From assembly GCF_020639365.1 (NCBI RefSeq), contig NZ_JAINUL010000001.1, positions 1,945,967 to 2,009,966 on the forward strand: 64,000 nt of DNA, in the 5' to 3' direction. The DNA is from Streptomyces flavotricini (GTDB lineage Bacteria; Actinomycetota; Actinomycetes; Streptomycetales; Streptomycetaceae). Position numbers and translations under genes: made by a program. The number at the start of each line of letters is the position of its first letter. Within the stretch, counting starts at the first letter, position 1. The notes below the pieces were generated by a model. That model was not told where the DNA came from, did not search any database, and worked only from the letters and a program-made list of their open reading frames with translations. Below are positions 55,467-63,786 of the stretch, piece by piece.

Positions 55467-56842
55467 GCCGCCTCCTGCAGGGGGTGCTCCCGGTGGCGGC
55501 CGAGTGCGGCGAGCGCGGCGTGCGCCGCGCTCAGTCCGCTGCGGACAGCGCCCTCCATGGTCGCGGGCCAACCGGTGGCGGTCCACGCACCGGCGAGGTA
55601 GAGGCCCGGCGTGTCGGTCCGCGCCCCGGGGCGCAGCCGGCCGACGCCGGGGGTGGGGGCGAACGTTGCGGTCCGCTCCCGGGTCACGAAGAAGTCCCGT
55701 ACCTTGGCGCCCCGGGCGGCCGGCAGCAGCCGTTCCAGCTCGGGCAGGTACTTGGCGCGCAGCACCGAGACGGGCTCGTCGATGTCGTCATGGGCGGCCG
55801 ACTGGGACAGCGCCAGGTACTGGCCGCCGTCGGCCAGCCCGGAGGCGTCGCTGCGGTCGAACACCCACTGGACCGGGGAGCCCAGCGCGGCGAAGAAGGG
55901 CTGCTTGAGCACTTTGCGGTCGTAGACGACGTGGACGTTGAGGATCGGCGCGGTGCCGATGTCGAGGAGCTTGTCCGGGTCGGCGAGGGCGCCGGGCGGC
56001 AGCAGGGCGTGCGCCTCGCGCTGCGGGACGGCGAGGACGACCGCGGCGGCTTCGAGGGACCCGCCCTCGGTGTCGACCCGCCAGCTCCCGTCCTGCGCAC
56101 GGTTGACGGACGTGACGCGGGTGCGCAGTTCGGTGCGTACGCCGGCCGCGTCGAGCTGCTTGCGGGCGAGGGCGTCGTGCAGGTCGCCGAGCGGGACGGT
56201 GGCCCAGCCGATGTCGGCGGCGCCGTTCTCGGAGAGCAGGCCGGTCTTGAAGACCATGGCGGCCAGGCCCAGCGAGGACTGGCCGGCGGTGGCGTTGAGG
56301 GTGGCGATGCCGACGAGGTCCCACAGGGCCTCGATGGTGCGCGGGCTCTGGCCGTAGCGGCCGAGCCAGGTCGCGAAGTCCACGCCGTCCAGGGCCGGAT
56401 CGGCGGGGTCGAGCCGGCGCAGCGCGAGGGCTGCGCGCCCGACGCTCGCCCGCTCGGCGAGCGAGAGGTGCGGGTAGCGGGCCAGGGAGCCGGCCAGGTG
56501 CAGGGGTACGGGCAGGGCGCTGCGGCGCAGCCGGCCCAGGCGCGGCCCGGCGGGGTGGGCGACGTCGAGCACGGGTACGTCGAGCCGGTCCTGGACCGGG
56601 GCGAGGGCGGTGCCCTCGACGCGGTCGAGGAACCACCGGTAGGCGGTGCAGCAGCGCAGGTAGACGTGCTGGCCGTTGTCGACGGTGAGGTCGCCGCGCT
56701 TGAAGGAGAAGGCGAGCCCGCCGAGCCGCGGGCGGCCTTCGAGCAGGGTGACCCGCAGTCCGGCGTCGGCGAGTTCGAGTGCGGCCGTCACGCCGGCGAG
56801 CCCGCCGCCGATGACGACGGCGCGCTGTTCGGTCGCGCTCAT
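55463..56842 (-). CDS. hpnE: hydroxysqualene dehydroxylase HpnE (FAD-dependent)
   Basis: This 459-residue flavoprotein has the Rossmann start VVIGGGLAGVTAALELAD and LEGRPRLGGLAFSF. The C-terminal FAD motif is GLYLAGAWTATGWPATMEGA near residue 410. It reduces hydroxysqualene to squalene. The ATG at 56842 follows GGAGG. The open frame runs far upstream, but the sequence there is Arg/Pro noise. A 151-bp gap separates it from hpnD. Confidence 0.95.
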   Translation of the reverse strand: MSATEQRAVVIGGGLAGVTAALELADAGLRVTLLEGRPRLGGLAFSFKRGDLTVDNGQHVYLRCCTAYRWFLDRVEGTALAPVQDRLDVPVLDVAHPAGPRLGRLRRSALPVPLHLAGSLARYPHLSLAERASVGRAALALRRLDPADPALDGVDFATWLGRYGQSPRTIEALWDLVGIATLNATAGQSSLGLAAMVFKTGLLSENGAADIGWATVPLGDLHDALARKQLDAAGVRTELRTRVTSVNRAQDGSWRVDTEGGSLEAAAVVLAVPQREAHALLPPGALADPDKLLDIGTAPILNVHVVYDRKVLKQPFFAALGSPVQWVFDRSDASGLADGGQYLALSQSAAHDDIDEPVSVLRAKYLPELERLLPAARGAKVRDFFVTRERTATFAPTPGVGRLRPGARTDTPGLYLAGAWTATGWPATMEGAVRSGLSAAHAALAALGRHREHPLQEAA

Positions 56843-56993
56843 GCGGCCTCCCCCGTCGTACGCGTGCGGCCCGCCGGGGCGGCCGTCCGGGCGGAGCCCG
56901 CACGGTGAGACGCGGTGGGCCCGGCCGGGGTTGCCCGCCGGCCGTGCGGCCTCGGAGTCCGCGTCGTGGTGCGCGGCGTCTGCCTCGGGCCCA

Positions 56994-57965
56994 TCAGCTC
57001 CGCCTCCGCGTGCTCTGGCGGGAGATGGTGCGGGCGTCGAGGCCGGACAGGCCGCGCACGGCGACGTACGCCTTCTCGTGCGGGGGCAGCGAGACGCGGC
57101 CGCGGAGCACGGCCTCGGGCTCGCGCTCGATCCGGTCGAGCAGGCGCCGGTAGATGCCGGCCATCGCGGCGACGCAGGCGCCGCTGCGCCGGTCGAGCAT
57201 GGGGAGCAGCCGGTAGCCCTCGACGAACAGGGCGCGGGCGCGCCGGACTTCGTGGTGGACGAGCCCGGCGAAGTCGGCTCCGGCGGGCATCCGATCACTG
57301 CCGAACCCGTCCGAGCAGCCGAACTTGGCGAGGTCTTCGGCGGGCAGGTACGTACGCCCGTTGGCGGCGTCCTCGCGGACGTCGCGCAGGATGTTGGTGA
57401 GCTGGAGGGCGAGGCCGAGGGTGTCCGCGTACTCGCCGGCGCGCGCGGCGTCGGGGGCGCCGAGGCCGCCCGTGTGCACGGTGCCGAACACGCCGAGGGA
57501 GAGCCGCCCGATGGCTCCTGCCACGCAACGGCAGTAGGCCTTGAGGTCGTCCCAGGTCTCGTAGGTCTCGCCGCGGACGTCCATGAGGACCCCGTCGATG
57601 AGCTCGTCGAGGCCGCCGAGCGGGATCGGGAAGCGCCGGGCGGCGTGGGCGAGGGCGACGGCGACCGGGTCGGTGTCGTCCTCGTCGATCTCCTCGGCCC
57701 GGATCCGGCCGAGCAGGGCGCGGGTCTCCTCGAGCCGGGCGAACTTGGCCTCGGGGGCGAGCGTGCCGTCGCCGATGTCGTCGACGCGCCGGGAGAACGC
57801 GTACAGCGCGGACATCGCCTGCCGCTTGTCGGAGGGCAGCAGCCGGATGCCGTACGCGAAGTTGCGCGCCTGGGAACCGGTGACGGCCTCGCAGTAGCTG
57901 TACGCCGCCAGGACCGCTGCGGACGGTGCGGACGTGTGTGCGGAACCCTCCACGGTCGGGCTCAC
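56994..57965 (-). CDS. hpnD: presqualene diphosphate synthase HpnD
   Basis: This 323-residue squalene/phytoene synthase-fold protein has the first Asp motif in SRRVDDIGDG near residue 62 and the second in LTNILRDVREDAANG near residue 190. It joins two farnesyl diphosphates to presqualene diphosphate. The GTG overlaps the hpnC stop (GTGA). Confidence 0.95.
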   Translation of the reverse strand: MSPTVEGSAHTSAPSAAVLAAYSYCEAVTGSQARNFAYGIRLLPSDKRQAMSALYAFSRRVDDIGDGTLAPEAKFARLEETRALLGRIRAEEIDEDDTDPVAVALAHAARRFPIPLGGLDELIDGVLMDVRGETYETWDDLKAYCRCVAGAIGRLSLGVFGTVHTGGLGAPDAARAGEYADTLGLALQLTNILRDVREDAANGRTYLPAEDLAKFGCSDGFGSDRMPAGADFAGLVHHEVRRARALFVEGYRLLPMLDRRSGACVAAMAGIYRRLLDRIEREPEAVLRGRVSLPPHEKAYVAVRGLSGLDARTISRQSTRRRS

Positions 57966-58924
57966 CCCTTTCTCGGCGCTGTGCGCAGGACGGCGGCCAC
58001 CTCGCGGAGCAGGCCGCTCCTGGTGGGCTTGGGCGGGCCGGGAAGTACGTCGAAGCCGGCGGCGGTGACGGCTCGCAGGGCGGCGCGCCCTCCTCCCACG
58101 AAGCCCGCGAGCAGCAGCCGGAGTCTGCCGTGCACGCTACCCACGAGCGGGGTGCCTTCATTCAGGAGGTCCCGGGCACGTTCCGCTTCGAACGCGACCA
58201 GGGAGCGTACGGACGCGCCGGCGCGGTGGGCCTTGAGGTCGGTTTCGGCCACGTGGAAGCGGCGCATGTCCTCGGCCGGGAGGTAGATCCGGTCGCGGCC
58301 GAGGTCCTCCGCGACGTCCTGCAGGTGTTCGACGATCTGGAGGGCGGTGCAGACGGCGTCGGAGCGGCGGATCCGCTCGGGGGTGCTGGTGCCGGTGAGG
58401 GACAGCACGAGGCGGCCGACCGGGTTCGCGGAGAGTTCGCAGTACGCGAGGAGGTCGCCGTACGTCGCGTAGCGCGTGACGCGCTGGTCCTGGCGGTTGG
58501 CCTCGATGAGCCCGAGGAAGGGCTCGGGAGTGAGGCCGTGGGCGCGGACCACCGGCTGGAGCGCCTGCAGGAGGGGGTGGCGCGGGGGGCCGTCGGGGCC
58601 GCCGGTCCGCCGGAAGACGCGGTGCAGGTCGGTTTCGAGGGCGTCGAGCATCGCGAGCGGTTCGTCCGCGGCGGACGGGTCGAGGCCGAGGAGCACCGCG
58701 TCGTGTCCGCCGGGGGCGAGGTCGCCGTCGCCGATGTCGTCGACCAGGCGGGCGTACCCGTAGACGGCCATGAGGCCGTCGCGCCAGGCGCGCGGGAGGA
58801 AGGACGGGGCGACGGGGAAGTTCTCCGAGCGCGCCTTGCCGAGGGTGGCGTACGCGTGGGCTCGGGCGTCGGGGGCTGTGGGGGCCGCGTCCCCGCCGGG
58901 CCGGATACCGTGCCCGGGGGTCAC
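57962..58924 (-). CDS. hpnC: hydroxysqualene synthase HpnC
   Basis: This 320-residue squalene synthase-fold protein has ARLVDDIGDGDLAPGG near residue 58 and IVEHLQDVAEDLGRDRIYLP near residue 197. The QDVxED motif distinguishes HpnC from HpnD. It turns presqualene diphosphate into hydroxysqualene. It heads the hopanoid operon. The GTG at 58924 overlaps the end of a small upstream frame. Confidence 0.94.
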   Translation of the reverse strand: MTPGHGIRPGGDAAPTAPDARAHAYATLGKARSENFPVAPSFLPRAWRDGLMAVYGYARLVDDIGDGDLAPGGHDAVLLGLDPSAADEPLAMLDALETDLHRVFRRTGGPDGPPRHPLLQALQPVVRAHGLTPEPFLGLIEANRQDQRVTRYATYGDLLAYCELSANPVGRLVLSLTGTSTPERIRRSDAVCTALQIVEHLQDVAEDLGRDRIYLPAEDMRRFHVAETDLKAHRAGASVRSLVAFEAERARDLLNEGTPLVGSVHGRLRLLLAGFVGGGRAALRAVTAAGFDVLPGPPKPTRSGLLREVAAVLRTAPRKG

Positions 58925-58986
58925 CGCCCGCCGCCCGCGCGGGGGACGGCCGTAATGCCTGGGGGCCGGAGAATTCCCGTAGCCAT
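58921..58986 (-). CDS. possible 21-codon leader ORF before hpnC
   Basis: An ATG at 58986, 11 bp after GGGAG, opens a 21-residue frame (MATGILRPPGITAVPRAGGG and one more Arg). Its TGA overlaps the hpnC GTG (GTGA). hpnC itself has no good RBS, so translation of this leader may deliver ribosomes to it. No protein family is involved. Confidence 0.35.
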   Translation of the reverse strand: MATGILRPPGITAVPRAGGGR

Positions 58987-59195
58987 TGCCGTCACGTCTC
59001 CCGTTCTACACTGCCGACCCAATACATCCTATTTCGGACACGCCGCCGGACTTTCCCCGGGGTACCCCGGGCCGTTCACCTGCGGGGAATCGTCCCCTCT
59101 GGCGTGATTCAGGACTGCTCCAGCTTACGCTGTACAACGCCGCGGCAGCCTCTCGGGTATTCGCTCGGCCACCGAATGTCGGCCGACAAGCCGAA
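58987..59195 (-). promoter_or_regulatory. probable promoter region of the hopanoid operon
   Basis: This stretch upstream of hpnC contains the AT-rich block ATAGGATGTATTGGG (minus strand, near 59020-59035) and TAGAAC near 59005, possible -10 elements. A GGGGTACCCC palindrome lies near 59059-59068. No gene was found. Confidence 0.4.
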
Positions 59196-59196
59196 A

Positions 59197-59221
59197 CCCC
59201 CGCCGCTCGGAGCGACGGGGG
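59197..59221 (-). terminator. terminator of the glycopolymer export operon
   Basis: CCCCCGCCGCT and AGCGACGGGGG pair with one C-A mismatch around a CGG loop. TTTCGG follows on the minus strand. It lies 17 bp after the TagH-like stop. Confidence 0.75.
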
Positions 59222-59237
59222 CCGGCGAGGACCGCGG

Positions 59238-60020
59238 TCAGGCGCTGGTCGCCTTCTCGTAGGCCGAGACGACTTCCTCGGTGGGCCCGTCCATCAGCAG
59301 TTCACCCTTCTCCAGCCACAGCACGCGGCTGCAGGTGTCGCGGATGGACTTGTTGTTGTGGCTCACCAGGAAAACGGTTCCGGCGTGCTTGCGCAGTTCG
59401 CGGATGCGCTCCTCGGAACGCACCTGGAACTTCCGGTCACCGGTGGCCAGGGCCTCGTCGATCATCAGAACGTCGTGGTCCTTGGCCGCGGCAATGGAAA
59501 AACGCAGGCGCGCCGCCATACCGGAGGAGTACGTGCGCATCGGGAGGGAGATGAAATCGCCCTTGTCGTTGATGCCCGAGAAGTCGACGATGTCCTCGTA
59601 GCGCTCCCGGATCTGCTCGCGGCTCATTCCCATCGCGAGACCGCCGAGGACCACGTTGCGCTCGCCGGTGAGGTCGTTCATCAGTGCGGCGTTGACGCCC
59701 AGCAGCGAGGGCTGGCCGTCGGTGTAGACCTTGCCGGACTCGCAGGGCAGCAGGCCCGCGATGGCGCGCAGCAGGGTGGACTTGCCGGAGCCGTTGGAGC
59801 CGATGACGCCGATGGCCTCGCCGCGGTACGCGGTGAAGGACACGCCGCGCACGGCGTGCACCCGGCGGACGCCCGGCGCATCGCCCTTGCCCCGGCGCAT
59901 TATCTTGCTCAGCGCGGCGGTGGCACTGCCCTTGCCGGAGCTGCCGGTGTTGACGCGGTAGACGATGTGCACGTCGTCGGCGATGACGGTGGGGACGTTG
60001 CCCCGGTTGATCTCAGCCAC
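59238..60020 (-). CDS. TagH-like ABC transporter ATPase for a cell-surface glycopolymer
   Basis: The protein has 260 residues from a GTG that overlaps the permease gene by 8 bp. Walker A is IGSNGSGKSTLL near residue 72. The signature region is YSSGMAARLRFSI near 167, Walker B is VLMIDEALATGD near 185, and the switch His is in FLVSHNN. The YSSGM form is typical of TagH/Wzt-type polysaccharide exporters. The C-terminal carbohydrate-binding domain of long Wzt proteins is absent. Confidence 0.93.
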   Translation of the reverse strand: MAEINRGNVPTVIADDVHIVYRVNTGSSGKGSATAALSKIMRRGKGDAPGVRRVHAVRGVSFTAYRGEAIGVIGSNGSGKSTLLRAIAGLLPCESGKVYTDGQPSLLGVNAALMNDLTGERNVVLGGLAMGMSREQIRERYEDIVDFSGINDKGDFISLPMRTYSSGMAARLRFSIAAAKDHDVLMIDEALATGDRKFQVRSEERIRELRKHAGTVFLVSHNNKSIRDTCSRVLWLEKGELLMDGPTEEVVSAYEKATSA

Positions 60021-60948
60021 GGCCGTAACGCTCCTCAGCCTTCCAGAAGTACACGAAACCGCCGAGGCCGATCACGACGGCCCAGCCGACGGCGAAAGCC
60101 CAGACGTGCGGCGGCAGGTTCTCCCGGCCGTAGTCGTCGATCAGCGCGAACCGGACCAGGTCCATGTAGATCGCCGCCGGGTTCCACTGGAGCACGTCCG
60201 TGACCCACGCGGGCACGTGCCTGTCCTCGAGCGCCCCGCTGATCGAGAACATGACGCCCGAGGCGTACATCCACGTACGCGTGATGAACGGCATCAGCTG
60301 CGCGAGGTCGGGGGTCTTGGAACCCATCCGCCCGAAGACCAGCGCGAGGCCGGTGTTGAAGACGAACTGGAGCGCCAGGGTCGGGATGACCAGCAGCCAC
60401 GACAGCCTCGGGTAGTTGCCGAAGCCGACCGTGACGACCACCACGACGATCATCGAGTACAGCAGCTGCTGGAGTTGCTGCATCGAGAAGGAGATCGGCA
60501 GGGAGGCGCGCGGGAAGTGCAGGGCGCGGACCAGGCCGAGGTTGCCGGGGATGGCCCGGACTCCCGCCATCAGCGAGCTCTGGGTGAAGGTGAAGACGAA
60601 GATGCCCGTCACCAGGAAGGGGATGTAGACCCCCTTCTCCATCCCCCGGCCCGCGTTCATGATCAGGCCGAAGATCAGGTAGTACACCAGAGCGTTGAGC
60701 AGCGGGGTCGCCACCTGCCAGATCTGGCCGAGCCGCGCCTCGCTGTACTGGGCCATCAGCTTGGCCCGGGAGAACGCCATGATGAAGTGGCGCCGGTCCC
60801 AGAGCTGCCGCACGTACTCGACCAGGGTCGGCCGGGCACCACTGACGGACAGGCCGTACTTCCTGGCGAGCTCCGCGGGGGCCAGCCCCGCGTCTTCGGA
60901 CGGCGGCTTGCTCGTGGCGAGGGCGCCATCCTGGGTTGTGTCACTCAC
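60013..60948 (-). CDS. TagG-like ABC-2 permease for a cell-surface glycopolymer
   Basis: The protein has 311 residues from a GTG behind GGAAAG. A cytosolic N-terminus of about 75 residues is followed by six membrane segments. LMAQYSEARLGQIWQVATPL is the family's amphipathic entry helix region. It exports a lipid-linked wall polymer (teichoic acid-like) with the ATPase encoded next. A longer frame to 61020 has no RBS. Confidence 0.92.
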   Translation of the reverse strand: MSDTTQDGALATSKPPSEDAGLAPAELARKYGLSVSGARPTLVEYVRQLWDRRHFIMAFSRAKLMAQYSEARLGQIWQVATPLLNALVYYLIFGLIMNAGRGMEKGVYIPFLVTGIFVFTFTQSSLMAGVRAIPGNLGLVRALHFPRASLPISFSMQQLQQLLYSMIVVVVVTVGFGNYPRLSWLLVIPTLALQFVFNTGLALVFGRMGSKTPDLAQLMPFITRTWMYASGVMFSISGALEDRHVPAWVTDVLQWNPAAIYMDLVRFALIDDYGRENLPPHVWAFAVGWAVVIGLGGFVYFWKAEERYGRG

Positions 60949-61077
60949 AAGTTGAAACTTTCCGTCTTCAAGATGCGGCAGAAGGTGGCATCGGGCCTGG
61001 GGCGCTCGGCCCGTGATCATGCATGTTCCGTGACCGCGTACGTCCCGGGGTCACGAATTTTCTCAGACGCGAGCGTG

Positions 61078-61971
61078 TCAGATGACAGGCGGTCGTCCCA
61101 GCCGGGTCAGCCGCCAGACCGTACGCCACTTCATGGGGCGCCGGGGACCGCAGGGGGTGGTCCATCCCTCCTTGAACCCACCGAACCAGGCCTTGAGCGC
61201 CGGCACCGAGGGCCTGCGCAACAGCGTCAGCAGGAGCCAGACGCCCAGGTAGACCGGGACCAGCGGGGCAGGCAGGTTACGGCGGGCGAGCCACACCCGG
61301 TTACGGGCAACCATACGGTGGTAGACCGCGTGCCGGGAGGGGGCGGTCGTCGGATGCAGGAGCACCATGTCCGCCCGGTAGTCGATCAGCCACCCTGCGT
61401 CGAGCGCCCGCCAGGCCAGGTCGGTCTCCTCGTGCGCGTAGAAGAACTCCCCGGGCAACGCTCCGACCTGCTTGAACACCGACGTGCGGACGGCATTGGC
61501 GCCGCCCAGGAAGGTGGTCACGCGGGAGGAGCGCATCGGGTCGGAGGCGCGCAGCCGGGGCACGTGCCGGCGCTGGGTCTCGCCGGACTCCGGATCGGCG
61601 ATCCGGAAGCTGACGATCCCGAGCTTCGGGTCCTCGGCGAAGGCCTGACGGCACAGCTCGGCGGTGTCGGTGCGCTCCAGCAGCCCGTCGTCGTCGAGGA
61701 AGAGCAGGGCGTCGACATCGCCGCCGCCGGGGCCGAAGGCCTCGATGCCGACGTTGCGGCCGCCGGGGATGCCCAGGTTCTCGGGAAGCTCGACGGTGCG
61801 CAGGCCCGGAAGCACACCCTCCAGCCCGGTGACCGGCACCCCCTGGCCCACGACGACGACCTCGACCGGGTCGCCCTCCTGGCGGGCGACCGAGTCGAGG
61901 AGCGCCTTGAGCTCGTCGGGGCGGTTGCCCATGGTGATGATCACGGCGCCCAGCCGCATCGGCTTCGTCAC
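61078..61971 (-). CDS. family 2 glycosyltransferase
   Basis: The protein has 297 residues from a GTG overlapping the CDP-alcohol transferase stop (GTGA). The GT-A fold shows VIITMGNRPDELKALLDSVA, the NLGIPGGRNVGIEAFG loop, and LLFLDDDGLLE with the DxD motif near residue 94. FFYAHEETDLAWRA (ED acceptor region) is near 192. It probably adds a sugar to the polymer or its linkage unit, possibly with a rhamnosyltransferase-like specificity. A hydrophobic stretch (VPVYLGVWLLLTLL) near the end suggests membrane contact. Confidence 0.9.
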   Translation of the reverse strand: MTKPMRLGAVIITMGNRPDELKALLDSVARQEGDPVEVVVVGQGVPVTGLEGVLPGLRTVELPENLGIPGGRNVGIEAFGPGGGDVDALLFLDDDGLLERTDTAELCRQAFAEDPKLGIVSFRIADPESGETQRRHVPRLRASDPMRSSRVTTFLGGANAVRTSVFKQVGALPGEFFYAHEETDLAWRALDAGWLIDYRADMVLLHPTTAPSRHAVYHRMVARNRVWLARRNLPAPLVPVYLGVWLLLTLLRRPSVPALKAWFGGFKEGWTTPCGPRRPMKWRTVWRLTRLGRPPVI

Positions 61972-62747
61972 TTGAGCCTGCTGGAGGCCAGGATCGACAC
62001 CAGGTGCAGCACCGTCTGGAGCATCGCGATGCCGGCCAGCACGGCCACGCCGAGCCGGGAGAAGTACAGGTCGCCCCGTATCTGGTCCAGGATCGCGAGC
62101 AGCAGGATGAGCAGCGAGGCCTCGATGCCGAGGACGAGCCGGTGGAACTTGAGCGCGGACGCGGCCCGGCGGGCCAGCGCCATGCCGGAGGAGCGCGGCT
62201 CGGCGGCGGCCTCCGCGACGGGCTCCTTGCCGGTCTGGTGGCGCGCGACGCCGACCAGGTCGGTCTCGGCCTTGATCAGGATGGCGCCGAGGGCCGCGAG
62301 GGTGCCCAGGAAGGCCCACAGCCAGTCGATCCGCCCGGTGCCCCACAGGTCGCTGGCGCGCAGGCCGAAGCCGACGAGGACGGCCGCGTCGCACAGGTAG
62401 GCGCCGACCCGGTCGAGGTACACGCCGGAGAGCGAGTACTGCTTCTTCCAGCGGGCGACCTCGCCGTCGACGCAGTCGAGCAGCAGGTACAGCTGGACCA
62501 TGACCACGCCGAGGGCGGCGCCCCAGATGCCCGGGATCAGCAGGGCCGGGGCGGCCAGGACACCCGCGAGGGTCATCACGTAGGTCAGCTGGTTGGGCGT
62601 GACCTTGGTGTTCACCAGGACGCGGGTGATGCGCAGGGAGATCTCGCGCATGTACAGGCGACCGCCCCAGTGCTCGCCACTGCGCCGGTCCTTGACGCCC
62701 GGCGGGTGAACGACGGGCCGGAGTTCAGCTACGGATGGTCTTGGCAT
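61968..62747 (-). CDS. CDP-alcohol phosphatidyltransferase family protein
   Basis: This 259-residue membrane protein has several helices. The active-site block begins DCVDGEVAR near residue 90 and continues after eight residues with GVYLDRVGAYLCD. The consensus is DxxDGxxARx8GxxxDxxxD. The last Asp is Ala here, and another Asp occurs four residues later. It would transfer a phospho-alcohol from a CDP-alcohol to an acceptor. It overlaps the dehydrogenase gene by 23 bp and the GT2 gene by 4 bp. Confidence 0.88.
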   Translation of the reverse strand: MPRPSVAELRPVVHPPGVKDRRSGEHWGGRLYMREISLRITRVLVNTKVTPNQLTYVMTLAGVLAAPALLIPGIWGAALGVVMVQLYLLLDCVDGEVARWKKQYSLSGVYLDRVGAYLCDAAVLVGFGLRASDLWGTGRIDWLWAFLGTLAALGAILIKAETDLVGVARHQTGKEPVAEAAAEPRSSGMALARRAASALKFHRLVLGIEASLLILLLAILDQIRGDLYFSRLGVAVLAGIAMLQTVLHLVSILASSRLK

Positions 62748-63786
62748 AGTCGGCGTAAGCGTCCCTGATCTCGGCTGTGGACAGATTGAGGTGCTCCAGG
62801 ATCGTGAAGCGTCCCGGACGGGTCTGGGGGGCGTACTCGACGGCCGCGACGAACTCGTCCACGCTGAACCCGATCTCGGCGGGCAGCACGGGCAGTCCGT
62901 GGCCGCGCAGCGACTCGACGAAGAGCCCGGCCTGCTCGTCGGCGCCGCGCAGGAACATCGCGAAGGCGGCGCCGAGGCCGACCTGCTCGCCGTGGAGCGC
63001 GGAGCGGCCCGGGTAGAGCAGGTCGAAGGCGTGGCTGATCTCGTGGCAGGCTCCGGAGGCCGGCCGGGTGTCCCCGCTGATCGACATGGCGATGCCGGTG
63101 AGCACCAGGGCTTCCGCGAGCACGGTGAGGAACGTGTCGTCGCCGCAGCCGCCGGGGTGGCGCAGGACGGCCTCGCCGGCCGTACGGGCCATGGCGGCGG
63201 CCAGGCCGTCCACGGGCTCCCCGGTGATCTTGTGCGAAAGCTCCCAGTCGGCGATGGCCGAGATGTTCGAGAGCGCGTCACCGATGCCGGAGCGGACGAA
63301 CCGCACCGGGGCGTCGCGGATCACGTCGAGGTCGATGACCATCGCGATCGGCGTGGGCACACCGTAGGAGCCGCGGCCGTTGTCGTTGTCCAGCGTGGCC
63401 ACGGGCGAGCAGATGCCGTCGTGCGCCAGGTTGGTGGCGACCGCCACCATGGGCAGGCCGACCCGCGCCGCGGCGTACTTCGCCACGTCGATGATCTTTC
63501 CCCCGCCCAGGCCGACGACGGCGTCGTAGCGACGGCCCTTTATGTCGTCGGCCAGCTTGACGGCGGAGTCGATCGTGCCGTCCGCGACCGGGTACCAGTC
63601 CGCGTGCGGCAGTACGGGCTCCAGCTTGGAGCGCAGCAGCTGGCCGGAGCCGCCGCTGATCGCGATCGCCAGTTTGCCGGACGCCGAGATCCGCTGGTCG
63701 GCCAGGAGGCCGGCCAGGTCGTCCATGGCGCCGCGGCTGATGTCGACGACGACCGGGGAGGGGATGAGCCTCGTCAGTACTGGCAT
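62725..63786 (-). CDS. glycerol-1-phosphate dehydrogenase-like iron-containing dehydrogenase
   Basis: The protein has 353 residues from the ATG at 63786. VVGLGGGKIIDVAKYAAARV near residue 92 is the NAD-binding loop. VATNLAHDGICSPVATL near 117 matches the substrate/metal region of G1P dehydrogenases and AraM. Metal ligands are likely the Asp in AHDGICS, His in GACHEISHAFD near 250, and His in ALHGEQVGLG near 266. It would reduce dihydroxyacetone phosphate to sn-glycerol-1-phosphate, a precursor for the CDP-alcohol made by its neighbours. The exact substrate is inferred. Confidence 0.85.
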   Translation of the reverse strand: MPVLTRLIPSPVVVDISRGAMDDLAGLLADQRISASGKLAIAISGGSGQLLRSKLEPVLPHADWYPVADGTIDSAVKLADDIKGRRYDAVVGLGGGKIIDVAKYAAARVGLPMVAVATNLAHDGICSPVATLDNDNGRGSYGVPTPIAMVIDLDVIRDAPVRFVRSGIGDALSNISAIADWELSHKITGEPVDGLAAAMARTAGEAVLRHPGGCGDDTFLTVLAEALVLTGIAMSISGDTRPASGACHEISHAFDLLYPGRSALHGEQVGLGAAFAMFLRGADEQAGLFVESLRGHGLPVLPAEIGFSVDEFVAAVEYAPQTRPGRFTILEHLNLSTAEIRDAYADYAKTIRS

